From Paenibacillus barcinonensis (GTDB taxonomy: Bacteria > Bacillota > Bacilli > Paenibacillales > Paenibacillaceae), in assembly GCF_003217495.1 (NCBI RefSeq), contig NZ_QJSW01000012.1, forward strand, positions 111,867 to 175,866: a stretch of DNA of 64,000 nucleotides, read 5' to 3'. The translations under genes were made by a program, and so were the position numbers. The notes under the pieces are model-generated. The model saw nothing but the letters and a program-made list of their open reading frames with translations, was not told the origin of the DNA and did no database searches. Below are positions 20,814-30,351 of the stretch, in pieces; position 1 is the stretch's first letter; every line of letters starts with the position of its first letter.

Positions 20814-20858
20814 AGCTCAAGGCTCGCAGCACATATGCTGCAAAGCTTTGAGCTTTTT
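20814..20858 (+). terminator. rho-independent terminator after GH112
   Basis: AGCTCAAGGCT pairs with AGCTTTGAGCT (one G-T), extended by an inner GCAGCA/TGCTGC stem, then TTTTT. Confidence 0.85.
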
Positions 20859-21022
20859 GTTGTGATCAACGCAGCATTTTCTTGCTGAATGCCACACGTT
20901 GCATGTATGGACATGCGGCCTCCTGTGCTAGACTGATAAAAGCGATTGTAACGACTCCATCCAGATTGTTCTGTCCTCGGAGTGTCCGCGTAAACGTAAT
21001 TTTTACAAAGGGAGCTGCTCAC

Positions 21023-21303
21023 ATGAAGGTAAATGAGGTTATGCAGGAGTTGGAAGTGCTGGGCAAGGAACGCACAAAAAAGATTTATCTGTCTAACGGT
21101 GCACATGAACCGTTGTTTGGTGTGGCTACCGGGGCGATGAAACCGATGGCAAAGCAGATCAGGAAAAATCAGCCACTCGCTGAGCAACTGTTGGAAGTAA
21201 ATCAGCACAAGCCCAAAAGCAGCCAATCCATGCCTTCGATAATATCCAAAAGGCGCTGGATCGCAATCAGCTTGGATTTAAACGCAAATATGTCAGATGT
21301 TAA
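21023..21303 (+). pseudogene. DNA alkylation repair (AlkD-like) gene with internal deletion
   Basis: The first ~56 codons from ATG 21023 (after AAGGGAG) encode the conserved start of the DNA-alkylation-repair family, including GKERTKKIYLSNGAHEP and GVATGAMKP. After about 21190 this frame loses similarity, whereas the +2 frame reads the family's C-terminus (NIQKALDRNQLGFKRKYVRC, then TAA at 21301). Intact members are ~230 residues, so about 150 internal codons have been lost together with the frame. The continuing N-terminal frame runs to 21343 as junk. The product would lack the HEAT-repeat body and cannot be active. The identification of both ends rests on my memory of the family sequence. 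Confidence 0.75.
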
Positions 21304-21385
21304 TCCGAAACGTGTATTCCATTATCGCCATAGCTCGTTATAATGGTGTTAATGGATGACACAGGTGGGGGAGACAACAACGATC

Positions 21386-23182
21386 ATGAAACGCAAGTTT
21401 GATTGTAAGCGTATTCAGATACTGGATGATTGGAGCCTTAGAACGAAGCTATACATATTATTTATTTTTTGTGTGCTGATTCCTGTGCTGGCGACCAATG
21501 CGGTATTTTATCAGAGCATCAAGGGACAGATTGAGGCCAAAGAGCAGAGCAGGCTCAATGAAATGCAGCAGCGGATTCGCTTTAATCTGCGGAACAGTCT
21601 GGATAACAGCTTGTACGTATCCAATTTTTTATACACGGATGCCACGCTGAATCGGTTTATGGAGTCCAAATACCGTAATCAGGAAGACTATTATTTTGCA
21701 TATTATGATATGCTGAGCGGCAACAATCTGGTTCGATACTATTACAGCTATCAGCAGGTGAACCAGGTGACGTTTTATGTGGACAACGATACTTTTGTGA
21801 ATGGCGGCAACTTCATCAAGCTGAATGATGACATCAGGAAGAGTGAATGGTATCAGGCACTGATGAACACGGACGACCAGATGCTGATCTATTCGTATTT
21901 TGACAAACAGCAGGCAGAGATGTCGCAAACTCAAGGTGGACGAAAGGTTAGCATTATCCGTAAACTGAATTATTTCGGGAAGCAGCAGGTGGAGAAGGTG
22001 TTAAAGGTCGATCTGGACTATGCCTTCATCAATAAGTCTTTCAAAAATGAGGGGGCTGGCGGCAAAATTTATATCGTTTCGGATGATCGTATTATTTTCT
22101 CCAATGATGCACAGATGAATCAGGCACGGAAGCCGTTTAAACGGATGTCCAGCATGGAGCCGGATGCTTCGCAATCCATAGAATCCATTCCTGTTGTATC
22201 GGAAAATTGGCAAATTATCGTTCGTGGAGAGAGGCTGGATTTTCTAACGGAGATGATAGACTCCAGATCGAATCTGCTGCTGCTGGTTATCCTTAATTTG
22301 CTGGTGCCAACACTGCTGATCTGGCTGATCTCCAGATCCCTTGTTGACAGGGTGGGCCGCATCGCGAGGCATCTGGACCAGGTTAAACAGGAGAGATTCG
22401 AAGTGATCACAGAACCCGCCGGCAAGGATGAGATCGGCAGCTTGACCCACAGCTATAACATGATGGTGGTCAAAATCAGGAATCTGATCGAAATTGTATT
22501 TAAAGGACAGGTTGAACGGCAGGCGCTGGAGCTTTCGAAGAAACAGGCTGAATTAAAGGCGCTGCAGAGCCAGGTTAACCCACACTTTATGTTTAATACA
22601 CTTGAAACAATCCGCATGCGCAGTCTGATCAAGGATGAGCATGAAACGTCTGACATCATTCAGAAGCTGGCGCTGCTGTTGCGGCAGACGATTAATTGGG
22701 GCAATGATCTCGTTACCGTTGAGGATGAAATTCGTTTTGTGGAGAGTTATCTGGTGATTCAGCAATATCGTTTTGGTGATAAGCTGCAATTTGTCATTGA
22801 CGTCGCGGACCCCGACATTCTGGAGATGCGAATTCCGAAGCTGACCGTATTAACTTTTGTAGAAAATGCGTGTATTCACGGTATCGAGGGTGGCTCCAAT
22901 GATGGTGTTGTAGAAGTGAGCTTCCAGAAGCAGCACGAGCAATTGCATATTTTGATACGTGATACGGGAGTTGGCATGGAGGAGGACAAGCTGGCTCTGC
23001 TGCGCAATATGATGCTTGATCCGAGTCTTGAGCGGCTCAGTGAGCTTAGCAGCATCGGAGTGATGAATGCTTTTATACGGCTTCGAATGTATTTTGATGA
23101 ACGTGTACATGTGGATATTGTCAGTGAAAGGTACAAGGGAACAACGATATGCATCAAAATCCCTCTTGTACAAGCATCTTAG
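21386..23182 (+). CDS. YesM-like sensor histidine kinase
   Basis: 598 residues from ATG 21386. This start follows GGGGGAG; an in-frame ATG at 21356 has no site. Membrane helices lie near residues 20-40 and 290-310, with an extracellular dCache-like sensor domain between them. Then come a HAMP domain (about 315-365, EIGSLTHSYN), the His_kinase domain with QVNPHFMFNTLE (phosphorylated His400) and an HATPase (ENACIHGIEGG, RDTGVGM). The last codons sit just before the response regulator. This family senses extracellular oligosaccharides in Bacillus and Paenibacillus and works with AraC-type response regulators. With the downstream transporter it probably detects the imported glycan. Confidence 0.92.
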   Translation: MKRKFDCKRIQILDDWSLRTKLYILFIFCVLIPVLATNAVFYQSIKGQIEAKEQSRLNEMQQRIRFNLRNSLDNSLYVSNFLYTDATLNRFMESKYRNQEDYYFAYYDMLSGNNLVRYYYSYQQVNQVTFYVDNDTFVNGGNFIKLNDDIRKSEWYQALMNTDDQMLIYSYFDKQQAEMSQTQGGRKVSIIRKLNYFGKQQVEKVLKVDLDYAFINKSFKNEGAGGKIYIVSDDRIIFSNDAQMNQARKPFKRMSSMEPDASQSIESIPVVSENWQIIVRGERLDFLTEMIDSRSNLLLLVILNLLVPTLLIWLISRSLVDRVGRIARHLDQVKQERFEVITEPAGKDEIGSLTHSYNMMVVKIRNLIEIVFKGQVERQALELSKKQAELKALQSQVNPHFMFNTLETIRMRSLIKDEHETSDIIQKLALLLRQTINWGNDLVTVEDEIRFVESYLVIQQYRFGDKLQFVIDVADPDILEMRIPKLTVLTFVENACIHGIEGGSNDGVVEVSFQKQHEQLHILIRDTGVGMEEDKLALLRNMMLDPSLERLSELSSIGVMNAFIRLRMYFDERVHVDIVSERYKGTTICIKIPLVQAS

Positions 23183-23199
23183 GGATAAGGAGCGAGGAT

Positions 23200-24801
23200 A
23201 TGATCAACGTGCTGATTGTGGACGATGAGCCATTTATTCGCCAAGGACTTCTTTTGCTGATTGATTGGAATGCGCTTGGATTTCAGATTTGCGGTGAGGC
23301 TTCAAACGGGGTGCAGGCACTCGAATGTATCCGGGCTGTGCAGCCCGATCTTGTCATATCTGACATCAAAATGCCGGAAATGGACGGGATGAAGCTTGCA
23401 AAAGTAATATACGAGCAGTACGGCGGCGAGATGAAAATGGTGCTGCTTAGCGGTTTCTATGAGTTTGAGTACGCCAAGCAGGCGATTAAGTATCAGGTAG
23501 ACGACTACATTCTCAAACCGATTGTAAAAGACGAGCTGCTGCAAGTGCTGGAGGCGTTCAGAGATTCCTTTCTGGAAAGAACGGAAGAAAAGCGGCATCA
23601 GGAGAAGCAGGAACAGATCGTCCTTGCCCAGCATGTGCAATCCATATTACTTGGAACAGCCGATGAGGGTACCCTTGTGCATGTGCGAGCCCATTACGGG
23701 GATGCAGCCAAGTTTCGCTGTTTGATGATTGAAACGGAGTCGGAGCAGGAGCATCAGCAAGCCGCGTGGTGTCTGCAAGTGGAAACAGCTATAAACAACA
23801 CTCATGCCGGATATGTGCTGAAATCCTTTACTGGTGAAAAAAACAGGATGCTGCATATCGTAACCGATCTGCTGCTGAAGCAAGAGGCATTGTCCTTGGA
23901 ACAATATGTGACACGGCTGTATAGCGAGCTGAGCCGTATTCAGAGTGCAGCAATTGCGATCTATGCAGGCAAGGAGGTCGGCGGTCTGGAGGAGCTGCAC
24001 GAGTCTTATTATTCTTGTAGCAAGATCAAAAGCTTGCGTTTCTTTAGTGCATACGGGCCCATCTATTATTTTGAGCATGTGGATACACGAGTGTTTAATA
24101 ACAAACCCGCCGGTCGGGAAAAACAGCTGTTCGACGGCCTGATTCGAGCCATAGAAGAGCATCGCACCGAGGATGTACGCAGTCATGCACAGGCGATCTT
24201 TCAATTTTTTCTGGAGGAACGGATCGAGCCGGGCATCGTGGGTATCCATCTTCATTATTTGGCGTACACCCTCTTGGGACTGGTTAACAGAGACGACTCC
24301 GATCTGAGTCTGGACGGGGAATGGATGCAATCGACATTTCTGCAGGAGAACTATGCGATGCTGTCCATGGAAGAGAACATCGAGAATCTGTGTGAGTTCT
24401 CATACAAATGTGCCGAGAAGCTGAGGGAGCATCAGAAATGGAATGCGATGGGCGTGCTGGCCCGAGTTGAGGCGTATATTCATGAGCACTATATGGATAA
24501 TATCAGTCTGAAGCTGCTCGGAGAGCATTTTTACATGAATAGCGCATATCTGGGGCAGATTTTTAAAAAGCATTACGGCGTCAGCTTCAGTGATTACCTG
24601 AATCAGATTCGGATCGAGGAGGCTACCCGGCTACTGCGCAGAACGGATTACAGGGTGTATGAAATTGCTGCGATGGTTGGATACCGGGATTCGGATTATT
24701 TTATTAACCGCTTTGAGAAAATCAGTGGTGAGACGCCGGCACAGTATCGAAAAAGGGCACAAGCGATGCATATTTCGGATTCATCATCCTGCACTCCTTG
24801 A
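23200..24801 (+). CDS. YesN-like AraC-type response regulator
   Basis: 533 residues. ATG 23200 follows AAGGAG at a good distance; the frame is open farther upstream but overlaps the kinase end without a site. The receiver domain (1-120) has VDDEP, the acceptor Asp55 in ISDIKMPEMDG, and the conserved K in YILKPI. A long middle region (about 130-420) is typical of this family. The C-terminal ~100 residues are a double AraC helix-turn-helix (HYMDNISLKLLGEHFYMN, SDYFINRFEKISGETPAQYR). It is the partner of the kinase 17 bases upstream and the probable activator of the solute-binding-protein promoter. The stop codon lies in the loop of a terminator. Confidence 0.92.
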   Translation: MINVLIVDDEPFIRQGLLLLIDWNALGFQICGEASNGVQALECIRAVQPDLVISDIKMPEMDGMKLAKVIYEQYGGEMKMVLLSGFYEFEYAKQAIKYQVDDYILKPIVKDELLQVLEAFRDSFLERTEEKRHQEKQEQIVLAQHVQSILLGTADEGTLVHVRAHYGDAAKFRCLMIETESEQEHQQAAWCLQVETAINNTHAGYVLKSFTGEKNRMLHIVTDLLLKQEALSLEQYVTRLYSELSRIQSAAIAIYAGKEVGGLEELHESYYSCSKIKSLRFFSAYGPIYYFEHVDTRVFNNKPAGREKQLFDGLIRAIEEHRTEDVRSHAQAIFQFFLEERIEPGIVGIHLHYLAYTLLGLVNRDDSDLSLDGEWMQSTFLQENYAMLSMEENIENLCEFSYKCAEKLREHQKWNAMGVLARVEAYIHEHYMDNISLKLLGEHFYMNSAYLGQIFKKHYGVSFSDYLNQIRIEEATRLLRRTDYRVYEIAAMVGYRDSDYFINRFEKISGETPAQYRKRAQAMHISDSSSCTP

Positions 24802-24820
24802 GGGGGGAGCAGGATTTTTT
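24786..24820 (+). terminator. terminator overlapping the response-regulator stop
   Basis: ATCCTGC..TCC pairs with GGA.GCAGGAT followed by TTTTTT. The TGA stop lies in the loop. It separates the two-component operon from the transporter operon. Confidence 0.75.
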
Positions 24821-24862
24821 GCATATCTGGAATTATTGGGATCGGCCCTATAATTTGTCCCG

Positions 24863-24891
24863 TTGAGCAGCACAGGTAACAATGATAATTT
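24863..24891 (+). promoter_or_regulatory. promoter of the transporter operon
   Basis: TTGAGC (-35) and TAATTT (-10) with a 17-base spacer. The expected start lies just before the 22-bp palindrome at 24901. Confidence 0.5.
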
Positions 24892-24900
24892 TAAGTCAGC

Positions 24901-24922
24901 CTTTGGAAAGCGCTTTCCAAAG
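24901..24922. promoter_or_regulatory. 22-bp perfect palindromic operator (CcpA/LacI-like)
   Basis: CTTTGGAAAGCG continues as its exact mirror for 22 bases. The core GAAAGCGCTTTC matches 12 of 14 positions of a symmetric cre. It sits at or just after the likely transcription start, where a bound LacI-family protein (CcpA or a dedicated repressor) would block transcription. Confidence 0.7.
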
Positions 24923-24957
24923 AGCATCTCTCAATATACTTCGCTGGAGGGGTCATG

Positions 24958-26628
24958 ATGAATAAGGATGTCAGAAAAAGATTCAGGCAGTTTGTTTTAC
25001 TGACGTTAATGCTTACGGTTGTGCTTGCTGGATGTACGCCAGGAGCATCAAAAACGGAAGAGAAGACGGCAGACGGCAAGGAACTGAAGCAATTTTCCGC
25101 ATTTTTTGCCGTACCAGGCAAGATCGCACCTGACGACAATCGTGTGATGAAGGCTATTGAAGAAAAGACAGGTGTAAGAGTTACGATGGATTGGCTAACA
25201 GGCCAGACTGCCAAAGAACGAATCGGTGTCATGATTGCAGGTGGAGAGTATCCGGACTTTATTGATGGCAGTGATGGTACGCAGCAACTGGTATCTGCCG
25301 GTGCACTTGTGCCGCTGGAAGACTATATCGACAAATATCCAAATATTAAAAATTACCTCGGTGATAATTGGAAAAAGATGAAAAATTCAACCGACGGTCA
25401 CATCTATTTCATTCCGCAATTCGGCAATGTGCAGGGTGATTCCATGAAGGTATCCCACGACGGGGAAGCCTTCTGGATTCAAAAAGCGGTGCTGGAGTGG
25501 GCGAACTACCCAACGATCAAAACGCTGGATCAGTATTTTGACCTGATTGAGAAGTACAAAGCAGCGAATCCAACGATTAACGGTCAGCCAACGATTGGCT
25601 TCGAGATCATCTCTTACGACTGGCGTTACTTCGCGCTGGAGAATCCGCCGCTGTTCCTGGCTGGTTATCCGAACGAAGGAGCCGCTATTATCGACAAGGC
25701 TACATTAACCGCGAAGAACTACAATACAATTCCGGAAGCAAAAGCTTATTTTAAAAAGATCAATGAAGTTTACAACAAAGGGCTGGTGGATAACGAAACG
25801 TTCACAGCCAACTACGATCAGTACATTTCCAAAATTTCAACGGGACGTGTACTGGGTATGGTCGATCAGGGATGGCAGTTCCTCGATGCAGAGGCTTCAC
25901 TTGTCAAACAAAAGCTGTATGAAAGAACATACGTACCGTTGTCCATTACATTATCCGAGGATGTCAAAGGACGTTATCAGCATAAGCCAATCCTGAATGT
26001 CAACGGCGGACTTGCGATTACGAAGAGCTGTAAAGATGTTGAAGGAGCACTTCAATATATTAATGATCTGCTCGACCCAGAAGTTGAGGTTCTGAGAACA
26101 TGGGGACAAAAAGATGTAGATTATCAGGTGGATGACAAAGGAGTTTTCTCCCGTAATGAGGAGCAGCGTGCTAACTCCAAAGACCCGGACTGGGTGCTTG
26201 CAAACATGGGTAGCCCGCTAGTGTACTTCCCGCATCATGAAGGTATGACAGCAGACGGCAAAAATGCAATAGATCCGAAAGAGCAGCCTGAAGAGTACCT
26301 TGCTACCTTGAATGATATCGACCAAAAGGTGCTCAAGGCTTACGGATATACGAAATTTACCGATTTCCTGGAGCCTGCGGAAGAGAACGAGCCATGGTTC
26401 CCGATCTATACGTTCAATTTTGAACCGAATAAACCAGAGACGATTGCGAGACAGAAGATGGATGATGTGAAACGGAAATGGCTGCCTAAAGTCATTATGA
26501 CTTCACCAGCCGAGTTCGATAAGACATGGGAAGAATATCAATCGACGCTGAAAGAGAGCGCGGATATTAAAGCTTATGAGGATGCACTGACCGAAGAAGT
26601 CCGCAGACGTGTAGAACTGTGGGGGTAG
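24958..26628 (+). CDS. extracellular sugar-binding lipoprotein of an ABC transporter
   Basis: 556 residues from the second of two tandem ATGs (24955, 24958); the GGAGG site is seven bases from the second. A lipoprotein signal peptide ends in VVLAGC, the lipidated Cys being residue 26. The body is the LplA/YtcQ-type family-1 solute-binding fold, at the family's usual ~550 residues (GGEYPDFI, VPLEDYIDKYPNIK, the C-terminal DKTWEEY). It captures oligosaccharides at the cell surface for the two permeases downstream. It follows the YesM/YesN pair, a standard arrangement in paenibacilli. A hairpin at 26757, between this gene and the permeases, may give the lipoprotein higher expression. Confidence 0.92.
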   Translation: MNKDVRKRFRQFVLLTLMLTVVLAGCTPGASKTEEKTADGKELKQFSAFFAVPGKIAPDDNRVMKAIEEKTGVRVTMDWLTGQTAKERIGVMIAGGEYPDFIDGSDGTQQLVSAGALVPLEDYIDKYPNIKNYLGDNWKKMKNSTDGHIYFIPQFGNVQGDSMKVSHDGEAFWIQKAVLEWANYPTIKTLDQYFDLIEKYKAANPTINGQPTIGFEIISYDWRYFALENPPLFLAGYPNEGAAIIDKATLTAKNYNTIPEAKAYFKKINEVYNKGLVDNETFTANYDQYISKISTGRVLGMVDQGWQFLDAEASLVKQKLYERTYVPLSITLSEDVKGRYQHKPILNVNGGLAITKSCKDVEGALQYINDLLDPEVEVLRTWGQKDVDYQVDDKGVFSRNEEQRANSKDPDWVLANMGSPLVYFPHHEGMTADGKNAIDPKEQPEEYLATLNDIDQKVLKAYGYTKFTDFLEPAEENEPWFPIYTFNFEPNKPETIARQKMDDVKRKWLPKVIMTSPAEFDKTWEEYQSTLKESADIKAYEDALTEEVRRRVELWG

Positions 26629-26756
26629 TTGCAGGGCAAATTAGCAAAAAGTACGAACAAGAAGTACGACAAGTAGTATGACTAGCCAAACGATAAGTAA
26701 TACAACAAGTTATCACGGATGCAGCATCTGCAAGTAAACGGTTTGAAATAAGTCAG

Positions 26757-26785
26757 AGGCTATGGGGCATCCCTATAGCCTTTCT
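26757..26785 (+). terminator. attenuator-like hairpin between lipoprotein and permeases
   Basis: AGGCTATGGG pairs with CCC(T)ATAGCCT around a four-base loop, followed by a short TTCTT. It lies in a 256-base gap inside the transporter operon, so partial termination or mRNA stabilisation of the upstream gene is likely. Confidence 0.6.
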
Positions 26786-26884
26786 TATTCAACACATAGA
26801 CGTGTACCCATTGGACAGGAATGGATTTCGAATCATCCGGGTTGGATGATATAGATAAAACTCGTAATCAAGGAGAGAGAACAT

Positions 26885-27859
26885 ATGGCCAAAAAGGAGC
26901 TACAGCCCTCGTTAAATACCAGCCATATCCCTGCAGGGAAAAGCTGGATCGGGTATAACTTGTCCAGAATGAAAAGTCAGCGTCAATTGATGTGGATGTC
27001 ATTCCCCTTCATTATCTTTATCGCTATTTTTGCTTATGGGCCTCTATGGGGCTGGCTGATGGCTTTTCAGAATTACAGACCGGGCATTGGTTTTATGGAA
27101 CAGGAATGGGTGGGGCTGAATCATTTCCACACCTTATTTACGGACCCGACCTTTCTACGTGTCATTCGCAATACACTGGCGATGAGTCTCATCAGTCTGT
27201 TTCTCGGGTTTGTTGGTTCAATTGGGCTGGCGCTCCTGCTTAACGAGCTGCGGCTGGTTTTATTTAAACGTGTCGTGCAGACGGTGTCCTATCTTCCGCA
27301 CTTTCTGTCCTGGATCATTGTGACAGGTATCGTTGCGAATGTACTGTCAACGGAAAACGGAATTGTGAATGTGCTGATGACCAAGCTTGGGCTAATCGAC
27401 ACGCCGATCAATTTTTTCGCTGAACCGAAATACTTCTGGGGCATCGTGGGTCTGTCCAGCATGTGGAAGGAGATTGGATGGGGCACGATTATTTATCTGG
27501 CATCTATGGCTTCGATCAACCCGAGCTTGTACGAGGCGGCTTCTATTGATGGAGCTGGCCGCTTCCGCAAGATGTGGAATGTCACCCTTCCAAGCATCAA
27601 ACCAACGATCATTATCCTGCTGATTATCAACGTGGGTAACGTGCTGAATGCAGGCTTTGAGATTCAATATTTGCTGGGGAATGGACTGGTGCAGGATGTA
27701 TCCGAGACCATTGATATTTTCGTGCTGAAATACGGGATTAATCTTGGAAACTACTCACTTGCTACCGCAGCAGGGATTTTCAAAAGTGTAGTCAGTCTGG
27801 TGCTCATCTTCATCGCCAACGGGATTGCCAAATCTCTTGGTGAAGAGCGGTTGATATGA
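26885..27859 (+). CDS. ABC sugar permease, LplB/YtcP-type subunit 1
   Basis: 324 residues, a MalF-like inner-membrane permease. After a ~30-residue cytosolic N-terminus there are six predicted membrane helices (first near residue 38, last near 290). The EAA loop that docks the ATPase reads EAASIDGAGRFRKMWNVTLP, near residue 215. AAGGAGAGAG precedes the ATG. No ATPase gene follows, so the complex must borrow one, as transporters using MsmX do. The second permease starts 15 bases downstream. Confidence 0.93.
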   Translation: MAKKELQPSLNTSHIPAGKSWIGYNLSRMKSQRQLMWMSFPFIIFIAIFAYGPLWGWLMAFQNYRPGIGFMEQEWVGLNHFHTLFTDPTFLRVIRNTLAMSLISLFLGFVGSIGLALLLNELRLVLFKRVVQTVSYLPHFLSWIIVTGIVANVLSTENGIVNVLMTKLGLIDTPINFFAEPKYFWGIVGLSSMWKEIGWGTIIYLASMASINPSLYEAASIDGAGRFRKMWNVTLPSIKPTIIILLIINVGNVLNAGFEIQYLLGNGLVQDVSETIDIFVLKYGINLGNYSLATAAGIFKSVVSLVLIFIANGIAKSLGEERLI

Positions 27860-27874
27860 TAAGGAGGAAGCGCA

Positions 27875-28774
27875 GTGAACCGAATTAGTGGAAAACGAAG
27901 CCTGGGTGACTCTATTTTCTCTATCCCTAATGGCATATTTATGTTGCTTGTCATGGTTGTTACGTTATATCCTTTTTTAAACACCATTGCCGTATCTTTC
28001 AATAATGGCCTGGATACGATTCGCGGGGGAATCTATCTCTGGCCGAGGGAGTGGACGCTGCAAAACTATATTTCGGTATTCCAGAATCCAAATCTGACCC
28101 AAGCTGCATTTATTTCGGTTGCCAGAACGGTGGTCGGAACGGTGGTACAGCTGTTCTGTACGGCCATGCTGGCATATGTGCTGAGTCGCAAGGAATACAT
28201 GTTTAACAAACTGGTCACAACCCTTTTTGTGATCACGATGTATTTTAGCGGCGGCTTGATTCCGGGGTACATGCTGATTAAACAAGTGGGACTCTTGAAC
28301 AGCTTCTGGGTATATATCATCCCTGGCCTGATCGGGGTGTTCAACATGATTGTCATTCGTACCTATATTCAAGGCTTGTCCGAGGGACTGATTGAATCGG
28401 CAAAGATGGATGGGGCCGGAGATTTCCGTATCTTCTTGCGCATTGTGCTTCCGCTGTCCAAGCCGGTGCTTGCTACAGTTGCTCTATTTATTGCTGTGGG
28501 TCAGTGGAACTCCTGGTTTGACTCCATGCTCTATACGGCAGGAAACCGCAATTTGACCACCCTGCAATACGAATTGATGAAGCTGTTATCCTCATCAACA
28601 TCTCAAGGGGGAACGGTTAATGTGGATCAATACAAAAATGTGACGAACATGGTCACCCCCGTATCTATTCGGGCAGCGATCACCATCGTGACAGCGATGC
28701 CTATCGTTGTGCTCTATCCATTCTTGCAAAAATACTTTGTCACTGGACTCACCATTGGAGGGGTAAAAGAATGA
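27875..28774 (+). CDS. ABC sugar permease, YtcP/MalG-type subunit 2
   Basis: 299 residues from a GTG start just after AAGGAGG. Six predicted membrane helices; the EAA loop near residue 190 is degenerate at its start (ESAKMDGAGDFRIFLRIVLP), as is common in this subfamily. It pairs with the preceding permease to form the oligosaccharide channel. Its TGA overlaps the ATG of the GH43 gene (ATGA), which indicates translational coupling of uptake and hydrolysis. Confidence 0.93.
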   Translation: MNRISGKRSLGDSIFSIPNGIFMLLVMVVTLYPFLNTIAVSFNNGLDTIRGGIYLWPREWTLQNYISVFQNPNLTQAAFISVARTVVGTVVQLFCTAMLAYVLSRKEYMFNKLVTTLFVITMYFSGGLIPGYMLIKQVGLLNSFWVYIIPGLIGVFNMIVIRTYIQGLSEGLIESAKMDGAGDFRIFLRIVLPLSKPVLATVALFIAVGQWNSWFDSMLYTAGNRNLTTLQYELMKLLSSSTSQGGTVNVDQYKNVTNMVTPVSIRAAITIVTAMPIVVLYPFLQKYFVTGLTIGGVKE

Positions 28775-30351
28775 ATCATGCCAATCAACACGAGCAATGC
28801 ACGTTTAACAATCCGATTATGCCGGGATTTTATCCAGACCCGTCTGTATGCCGGGCTGGAGATGATTTTTATCTGGTCACATCTACGTTTGCGTATTTTC
28901 CAGGCGTTCCGATCTTTCACAGCCGCGATCTGGTTCACTGGAAGCAGATTGGCAATGTGTTGAATCGTGCTTCGCAGCTCAACCTGCAGGGAGCAGGGCA
29001 TTCGCAAGGCATTTTTGCACCGACGCTTCGGTATCATGAAGGGCTCTTCTACATGATTACCACCAATGTATCTCATGGAGGTAATTTCGTGGTGACGGCT
29101 ACAGACCCGGCGGGGCCTTGGTCCGATCCTTATTTTATTGAAGGTGCGGAAGGCATTGATCCAACGATATTTTTCGATGAAGACGGTAAAGCTTACTATC
29201 TGGGAACCCGGCCTTGCTCCGAGGGCGTACGTTATAACGGAAACTGGGAAGTGTGGCTGCGCGAGCTGGATTTGGGCAGTATGAAGCTGGTGGGAGACAG
29301 CTATGTATTGTGGCGCGGAGCGATGGTGGATGTGATCTGGCCGGAAGGGCCGCATCTGTACAAAATTGGCGATTATTATTACCTGATGATTGCCGAAGGT
29401 GGCACAGGGCTGAATCATGCAGTCACGATCGCACGCAGCAGCACCCTGACCGGAGGTTATGTGGGCAATCCGAATAATCCGATTATTACGCATCGTCACA
29501 TGGGTAAGCATTATCCGGTAATTAATGTAGGACATGCGGATCTGGTAGAAGCTCCTAATGGTCAGTGGTTTATGGTGATGCTGGCTTCCAGACCGTATGG
29601 CGGAGATTTCAGCAATCTTGGCCGGGAGACTTTTATTGCTTCCGTGGAGTGGGAAGATGGCTGGCCTGTTGTAAATCGGGGGCTTGGCAAGCTGGAAGAG
29701 CAGGGTGTGCTTAATCTGCCCGCAGTGCCTGTGGCACCGGATTTGCGCTGTGAACATTTTGACAGGGATCATCTCGGCCTGCAATGGATGTTCCTACGTA
29801 ATCCGCAGGAGGACCTGTATTCCTTGACAGAACGCAAAGGCTATCTGCGTCTCAAGCTGAAACCGCAAACATTGAAGGAGCTTGAGAACTCCAGCTTTGT
29901 CTGCGTGCGTCAAAGACATATGGATTATGTGGCAGCTACAGCGTTGGAATTTGTGCCACAGCATGAATATGAGACGGCGGGTCTGGTGGTTATTCAAAAT
30001 GACCAGTATCATGTGCGGATTGAACGGGCTCTTGTAGGAGAGCAGCAGGTACTGCGAGTGATGACGTGGCTTGGCGGTGAGGAAACAAAGGTGGCTCAGG
30101 CAGAGCTGAATGGGGATGCTCCGCGTGTATACATCAAAATGGCTGCGCTCGGACAGCAGCTCAGCTTCTATTACAGCACCGATGGAAGTGAGTACCATCT
30201 GGTTGCAGGACAAGTGGATACAACCTGCTTGAGCACGGAAGTCGCTGGCGGCTTTGTCGGGTGCTGTATCGGTATGTTCAGCAGCAGTAACGGTCAGTCC
30301 TCGAATCAGGCCGCTGATTTCGACTGGTTCGAGTACGGATCAAATGAATGA
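28771..30351 (+). CDS. GH43 beta-xylosidase/alpha-L-arabinofuranosidase
   Basis: 526 residues. The five-blade propeller (about 1-320) has the GH43 residues in place: the base Asp23 in FYPDPS, the pKa-modulating Asp in GIDPTIF and the acid Glu in WPEGPH. The C-terminal ~200 residues form a beta-sandwich (concanavalin-like XynB_C type) that shapes the pocket. There is no signal peptide, so it works in the cytosol on imported oligosaccharides. GGAGGGG precedes the ATG, which overlaps the permease stop. GH43 members with this layout remove xylose or arabinofuranose; with GH105 and GH112 nearby, arabinose side chains of pectin are plausible. Specificity cannot be read from the sequence. Confidence 0.9.
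   Translation: MNHANQHEQCTFNNPIMPGFYPDPSVCRAGDDFYLVTSTFAYFPGVPIFHSRDLVHWKQIGNVLNRASQLNLQGAGHSQGIFAPTLRYHEGLFYMITTNVSHGGNFVVTATDPAGPWSDPYFIEGAEGIDPTIFFDEDGKAYYLGTRPCSEGVRYNGNWEVWLRELDLGSMKLVGDSYVLWRGAMVDVIWPEGPHLYKIGDYYYLMIAEGGTGLNHAVTIARSSTLTGGYVGNPNNPIITHRHMGKHYPVINVGHADLVEAPNGQWFMVMLASRPYGGDFSNLGRETFIASVEWEDGWPVVNRGLGKLEEQGVLNLPAVPVAPDLRCEHFDRDHLGLQWMFLRNPQEDLYSLTERKGYLRLKLKPQTLKELENSSFVCVRQRHMDYVAATALEFVPQHEYETAGLVVIQNDQYHVRIERALVGEQQVLRVMTWLGGEETKVAQAELNGDAPRVYIKMAALGQQLSFYYSTDGSEYHLVAGQVDTTCLSTEVAGGFVGCCIGMFSSSNGQSSNQAADFDWFEYGSNE

Noticed and set aside
28714..29784. 356-codon minus frame across the permease end and GH43
   Set aside because: It overlaps two genes with intact catalytic and EAA motifs, and its own text matches no family.
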